DNA of 8,922 nt, taken from assembly GCF_001509485.1 (NCBI RefSeq), contig NZ_LLZI01000071.1, forward strand, positions 1-8,922. The letters are read 5' to 3'. The translations under genes and the position numbers were made by a program. The notes under the pieces are model-generated. The model made no database searches, was not told where the DNA came from, and saw only the letters and a list, made by a program, of their open reading frames with translations. Shown here in pieces: positions 7,493 through 8,922 of this stretch. The stretch is from Streptomyces sp. NRRL F-4489 (lineage in GTDB: Bacteria; Actinomycetota; Actinomycetes; Streptomycetales; Streptomycetaceae). Within the stretch, counting starts at the first letter, position 1, and every line of letters begins with the position of its first letter.

Positions 7493-7498
7493 GCAGAA

Positions 7499-7504
7499 CT
7501 CCGT
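7499..7504 (-). promoter_or_regulatory. Ribosome-binding site of hpf
   Basis: ACGGAG on the minus strand, six bases before the GTG at 7492. It fixes the start at VDIVVKGRK instead of the longer open frame. A hairpin (7514-7534) begins only nine bases upstream of it. Confidence 0.65.
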
Positions 7505-7513
7505 TCCCGGATC

Positions 7514-7534
7514 GCCCCGCTCAGCGAGCGGAGC
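7514..7534 (-). promoter_or_regulatory. Hairpin in the hpf leader next to the ribosome-binding site
   Basis: On the minus strand GCTCCGCTC pairs with GAGCGGGGC (nine pairs, one of them G-U) around the 3-base loop GCT. An overlapping alternative pairing exists, GGAGC-T-GCTCC (7530-7540). The stop codon of the small upstream reading frame (7521-7607) lies in the loop and 3' arm. This arrangement could influence access to the hpf ribosome-binding site; that is inference. Confidence 0.42.
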
Positions 7535-7607
7535 AGCTCCTTCTTGCACCAGGCCCCGGTGAGTGCCGAAGCCTCGGACTGGCGACTTCCACCTCCTCCT
7601 CCCCCAT
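7521..7607 (-). CDS. Possible 28-codon upstream ORF in the hpf leader
   Basis: An ATG at 7607 is preceded by GTGGAG nine bases upstream. It opens a frame for MGEEEVEVASPRLRHSPGPG plus ARRSCSAR, ending at TGA 7521-7523, 28 bases before the hpf GTG. The frame has several codons that are rare in Streptomyces (AGG, CTT, CCT, GCA, AGA), unlike its neighbours. That argues either against coding or for a regulatory leader peptide. I do not recognise the peptide. The frame is open much further upstream, so the ATG is only the best-placed start. Confidence 0.25.
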   Translation of the reverse strand: MGEEEVEVASPRLRHSPGPGARRSCSAR

Positions 7608-7720
7608 GGACGAGATCTCCACTCCGATCTCCACTCCCGCGTTTTCAGGATCACCGAAAGACCCCGAAACGCCTGCATCACGACATTCGAGGCAAAGCGT
7701 CTGCCAAGTCCTCACAACCG

Positions 7721-7726
7721 AACATA
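7721..7726 (-). promoter_or_regulatory. Candidate -10 box of hpf
   Basis: TATGTT on the minus strand is the only TAnnnT match I find between 7493 and 7800. It is in an AT-richer patch. CCGACA lies 15 bases upstream as a poor -35. If it is used, the hpf leader is about 220 bases long and contains the small upstream ORF and the hairpin. Alternative sigma-factor promoters cannot be excluded. Confidence 0.28.
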
Positions 7727-7860
7727 GCTCTACTGGACGGGTGTCGGCACCCCCTCGTCCGCACCAGCTCCGTTTGAGTGAAAATCGGCGCTCACTACCA
7801 GCAACGAATCGCTCCCCCACCGAGTTCCAGTTCAACCACCCGGGCCGTGGGATGGCTCGC

Positions 7861-7896
7861 GGGGGCGGTGCCGGGGGCGGGGGCAGCGGGACGGGG
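7861..7896 (+). other. G-quadruplex motif in the comF-hpf spacer
   Basis: The plus strand has G-runs at 7861-7865 (five), 7873-7877 (five), 7879-7883 (five), 7888-7890 (three) and 7893-7896 (four), separated by loops of one to seven bases. This satisfies the usual four-run quadruplex pattern. On the minus strand, the one transcribed as RNA sequence here, it is C-rich. Confidence 0.5.
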
Positions 7897-7914
7897 CGGC
7901 TCCGTCCGGCTCTG

Positions 7915-7979
7915 GCGGGCCAGGCGCTCGGGGCGGCGGGCCGCGCGCTCAGGGCCTGCGGGTCGCGCGCTCGGACACC
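7915..7979. repeat. Three copies of a 21-22-bp tandem repeat
   Basis: Copies start at 7915, 7936 and 7958, each beginning GCGGG(C/T)C and containing GCGCTC. The second and third share 14 of their first 15 bases (GCGGGYCGCGCGCTC). The first is more diverged (GCGGGCCAGGCGCTC). Confidence 0.55.
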
Positions 7980-8162
7980 GGCTTGCGGGGTCTGACCTGG
8001 GGCGCGGGGGAAGTGGGAAGGCGGCTTGGGGTGCTGGCCTTGGGCGGGCTGAGAGACGGCTTTCGCGCGTGGCGGCCGGCGCCCGCGTACATGTATGGCT
8101 GACGGTCCGCGGCGCGTCTGGGCCGCAGTCGCTGGCGCTGCACGGCCGCGCGCCTGTTCGCC

Positions 8163-8213
8163 AACGGCACCGCTGGGGACCACTAGGGGACCGCAACGTC
8201 ACCGCTGGGGCCC
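8163..8213. repeat. Direct repeat of 19 bp with 32-bp period
   Basis: AACGGCACCGCTGGGGACC (8163-8181) and AACGTCACCGCTGGGGCCC (8195-8213) agree at 17 of 19 positions. Between and within them GGGGACC is also repeated 11 bases apart. No gene is associated with them. Confidence 0.5.
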
Positions 8214-8270
8214 CCGCGGCGCGCCGAAAACGCGTCCGCCCGGGGGTGGCGGCTGAGCGCTGACCGCGTG

Positions 8271-8402
8271 GACGGCGCTCCACCCGTCGTCGGACCGCCG
8301 CCCGCCCGATCGCCGCTGTAGACCGCCGCGCGCCTGGACTGCGCTTCACCCGCCGTCGGACCGCCGCCCGCCTGATCGCCGCTGCGGACCGCCGCGCTCC
8401 TG
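8271..8402. repeat. Tandem 66-bp duplication
   Basis: The 66-base units 8271-8336 and 8337-8402 are directly adjacent and agree at 59 of 66 positions by my hand alignment. A degenerate third copy follows to about 8478. Each 66-bp unit contains two copies of a CGGACCGCCGC-like core 28 bases apart. In one minus-strand frame the unit encodes a 22-residue arginine/alanine-rich repeat, but I do not think that frame is a gene. Confidence 0.8.
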
Positions 8403-8474
8403 ACCTCCGCTGCCTCGCCGCTCTCGGACCGCCGCCCGCCTCATCACCGCTTCCGCCCCCTTGCGAACCGCCGC
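8291..8474. repeat. Six spaced copies of an RACCGCCGC core
   Basis: Eleven-base cores starting at 8291, 8319, 8357, 8385, 8425 and 8464 share (A/G)ACCGCCGC at their last nine positions. Spacings are 28, 38, 28, 40 and 39 bases. The first four belong to the 66-bp duplication. The last two show a decayed continuation of the same array. Confidence 0.7.
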
Positions 8475-8479
8475 CCTGC

Positions 8480-8515
8480 GCCTCACCGTCCGTCGAAGCC
8501 TCACCGTCCGTTGAA
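8480..8515. repeat. 18-bp tandem duplication across the comF stop codon
   Basis: GCCTCACCGTCCGTCGAA (8480-8497) and GCCTCACCGTCCGTTGAA (8498-8515) are adjacent and differ at one base. On the minus strand the comF-proximal copy encodes the last residues FNGR and the TGA. The second copy repeats this in frame as FDGR followed by another TGA. Confidence 0.85.
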
Positions 8516-8922
8516 AAGGAAAGAATTACGCGGCGCCGCCACCACCGCGGCCCCACTCACCCGGCCCCCGGCCGCGCGGACCGCCCGCACCGCCTCGGCG
8601 AGCGTGGCCCCTGTCGTCACCAGGTCGTCCACCAGCACCACCCGTGCCCCCGCCAGCAGCCGCCGGGCGGCCCCCGGTACCTCCAGGGCGCCGGCGACGT
8701 TCACCAGCCGCTGGCGGGCGGACAGCCCCGCCTGGTCGGCCACCGCCCGGCGCTGCCGCAGCACCGCCGGCGTCCACACCTCGGCACCCGCCCGCCGCAG
8801 CTCGGCGGCGGCCGTCCGCGCGATCCGGCGCACCGGATCATGCCCCCGCCCGGCCACCGCCGCCCGCGCCGAGGGCACGGGCACGAGCAGAAGGGGGGCT
8901 CCCCCTCCCCCTCCCCCCACCC
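8501..8922 (-). CDS. ComF family phosphoribosyltransferase, C-terminal part (5' end outside the window)
   Basis: The visible 140 or so codons are the phosphoribosyltransferase half of a ComF protein. The family is linked to DNA uptake in competent bacteria, but in non-competent organisms its role is unclear. Conserved segments are [42 protein letters not shown], and the PRPP-binding loop [20 protein letters not shown], ending in [11 protein letters not shown]. The last two acidic residues of VLVDD and the TTGAT loop are intact. The N-terminal part, normally with a cysteine-rich zinc motif, would lie beyond base 8922; the frame is open to the window edge. A GTG at 8920 exists but starts in a run of glycine codons and is unlikely to be the true start. 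The final codons (AAT TCT TTC CTT TTC AAC) are AT-richer than the rest. An 18-bp duplication copies the end of the gene just past the stop. Confidence 0.92.
   Translation of the reverse strand, partial: VGGGGGGAPLLLVPVPSARAAVAGRGHDPVRRIARTAAAELRRAGAEVWTPAVLRQRRAVADQAGLSARQRLVNVAGALEVPGAARRLLAGARVVLVDDLVTTGATLAEAVRAVRAAGGRVSGAAVVAAPRNSFLFNGR
8901..8922 (-). other. G-quadruplex motif in the comF coding strand
   Basis: Reading the minus strand from the window edge, runs of 3, 6, 5 and 5 G are separated by single bases (T, A, A), an ideal short-loop quadruplex pattern. They encode a poly-glycine stretch ahead of the phosphoribosyltransferase fold. A run of six C (8893-8898 on the plus strand is six G) follows and could pair with the G-runs as a competing hairpin. 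Confidence 0.55.

Larger units (their letters stand above)
7535..8500. other. Comf-hpf spacer, GC-rich and repeat-laden, no convincing gene
   Basis: This stretch between comF and hpf has long open frames on both strands, but they lack ribosome-binding sites, recognisable domains and normal amino-acid composition; the products are mostly Arg, Ala, Pro, Ser and Gly. The hpf-proximal third (to about 7800) is richer in A and T and likely holds promoter and leader elements, including a 10-bp direct repeat AGTGGAGATC with 12-bp period (about 7615-7636). The rest contains a G-quadruplex motif and several families of short tandem repeats, annotated separately. There is no tRNA-like or transposon-like sequence. 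Confidence 0.65.

Noticed and set aside
7778..8263. Plus-strand frame of 161 codons in the comF-hpf spacer
   Set aside because: There is no ribosome-binding site or -10 box before its GTG, the product is low-complexity Arg/Gly/Ala, and it has no family resemblance.
8271..8478. Reading the repeat array as a CRISPR array or plasmid-type iterons
   Set aside because: The units are adjacent with no unique spacers, spacing is irregular in the cores, and there are no cas or replication genes. A minisatellite-like array explains it better.
7795..8556. Minus-strand frame of 253 codons across the repeat region, with a 22-residue Arg/Ala repeat and an STDGEA repeat
   Set aside because: It starts at a GTG inside comF without a ribosome-binding site, has no recognisable domain, and its repeats are explained by the DNA-level duplications. 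Many codons are untypical for Streptomyces genes.

Overview
The window is ordinary high-GC actinobacterial chromosome and almost certainly comes from Streptomyces or a close relative such as Kitasatospora. Three observations support this. Codons end overwhelmingly in G or C. The SecA sequence is streptomycete-like, with a basic C-terminal tail that lacks the zinc-binding cysteines. The gene order (Rv3235-family gene, secA, GNAT acetyltransferase, YcaQ-type winged-helix protein, NarL/FixJ response regulator, long hpf, ComF) is, from memory, the conserved secA-hpf neighbourhood of Streptomyces. I see no tRNA, rRNA, CRISPR array, insertion sequence, integrase or toxin-antitoxin pair.

Layout: the 3' end of an Rv3235-family gene (+, 1-404) converges on secA (-, 524-3364), with a strong hairpin terminator between them (456-490). 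A 354-bp divergent region (3365-3718) separates secA from a GNAT acetyltransferase gene (+, 3719-4354). That region holds a perfect 19-bp palindrome and a candidate leaderless promoter. A YcaQ/AlkX-type DNA glycosylase-like gene (+, 4473-5756) follows. It converges on an orphan LuxR-type response regulator (-, 5804-6562). Upstream of that lie the long-form hibernation promoting factor hpf (-, 6797-7492), with an 11-bp-stem terminator (6755-6783), and at the window edge the 3' part of a ComF phosphoribosyltransferase gene (-, 8501 to beyond 8922).

The genes do not form one pathway. secA provides preprotein export, hpf silences ribosomes in slow growth, the response regulator is probably a stress or development regulator, and the YcaQ-like protein is likely a DNA repair enzyme. 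The spacing and terminators suggest mostly single-gene transcription units.

The least ordinary part is the roughly 1-kb comF-hpf spacer (7493-8500). Its hpf-proximal end could be a long structured leader with a small upstream ORF and a hairpin just before the ribosome-binding site. Its comF-proximal end is full of short tandem duplications: two 66-bp copies, six copies of an RACCGCCGC core, a 22-bp repeat, a 32-bp-period repeat, and an 18-bp duplication that copies the comF stop codon in frame. I read this as a minisatellite-like spacer, not a new gene system. No clearly undescribed system is visible.
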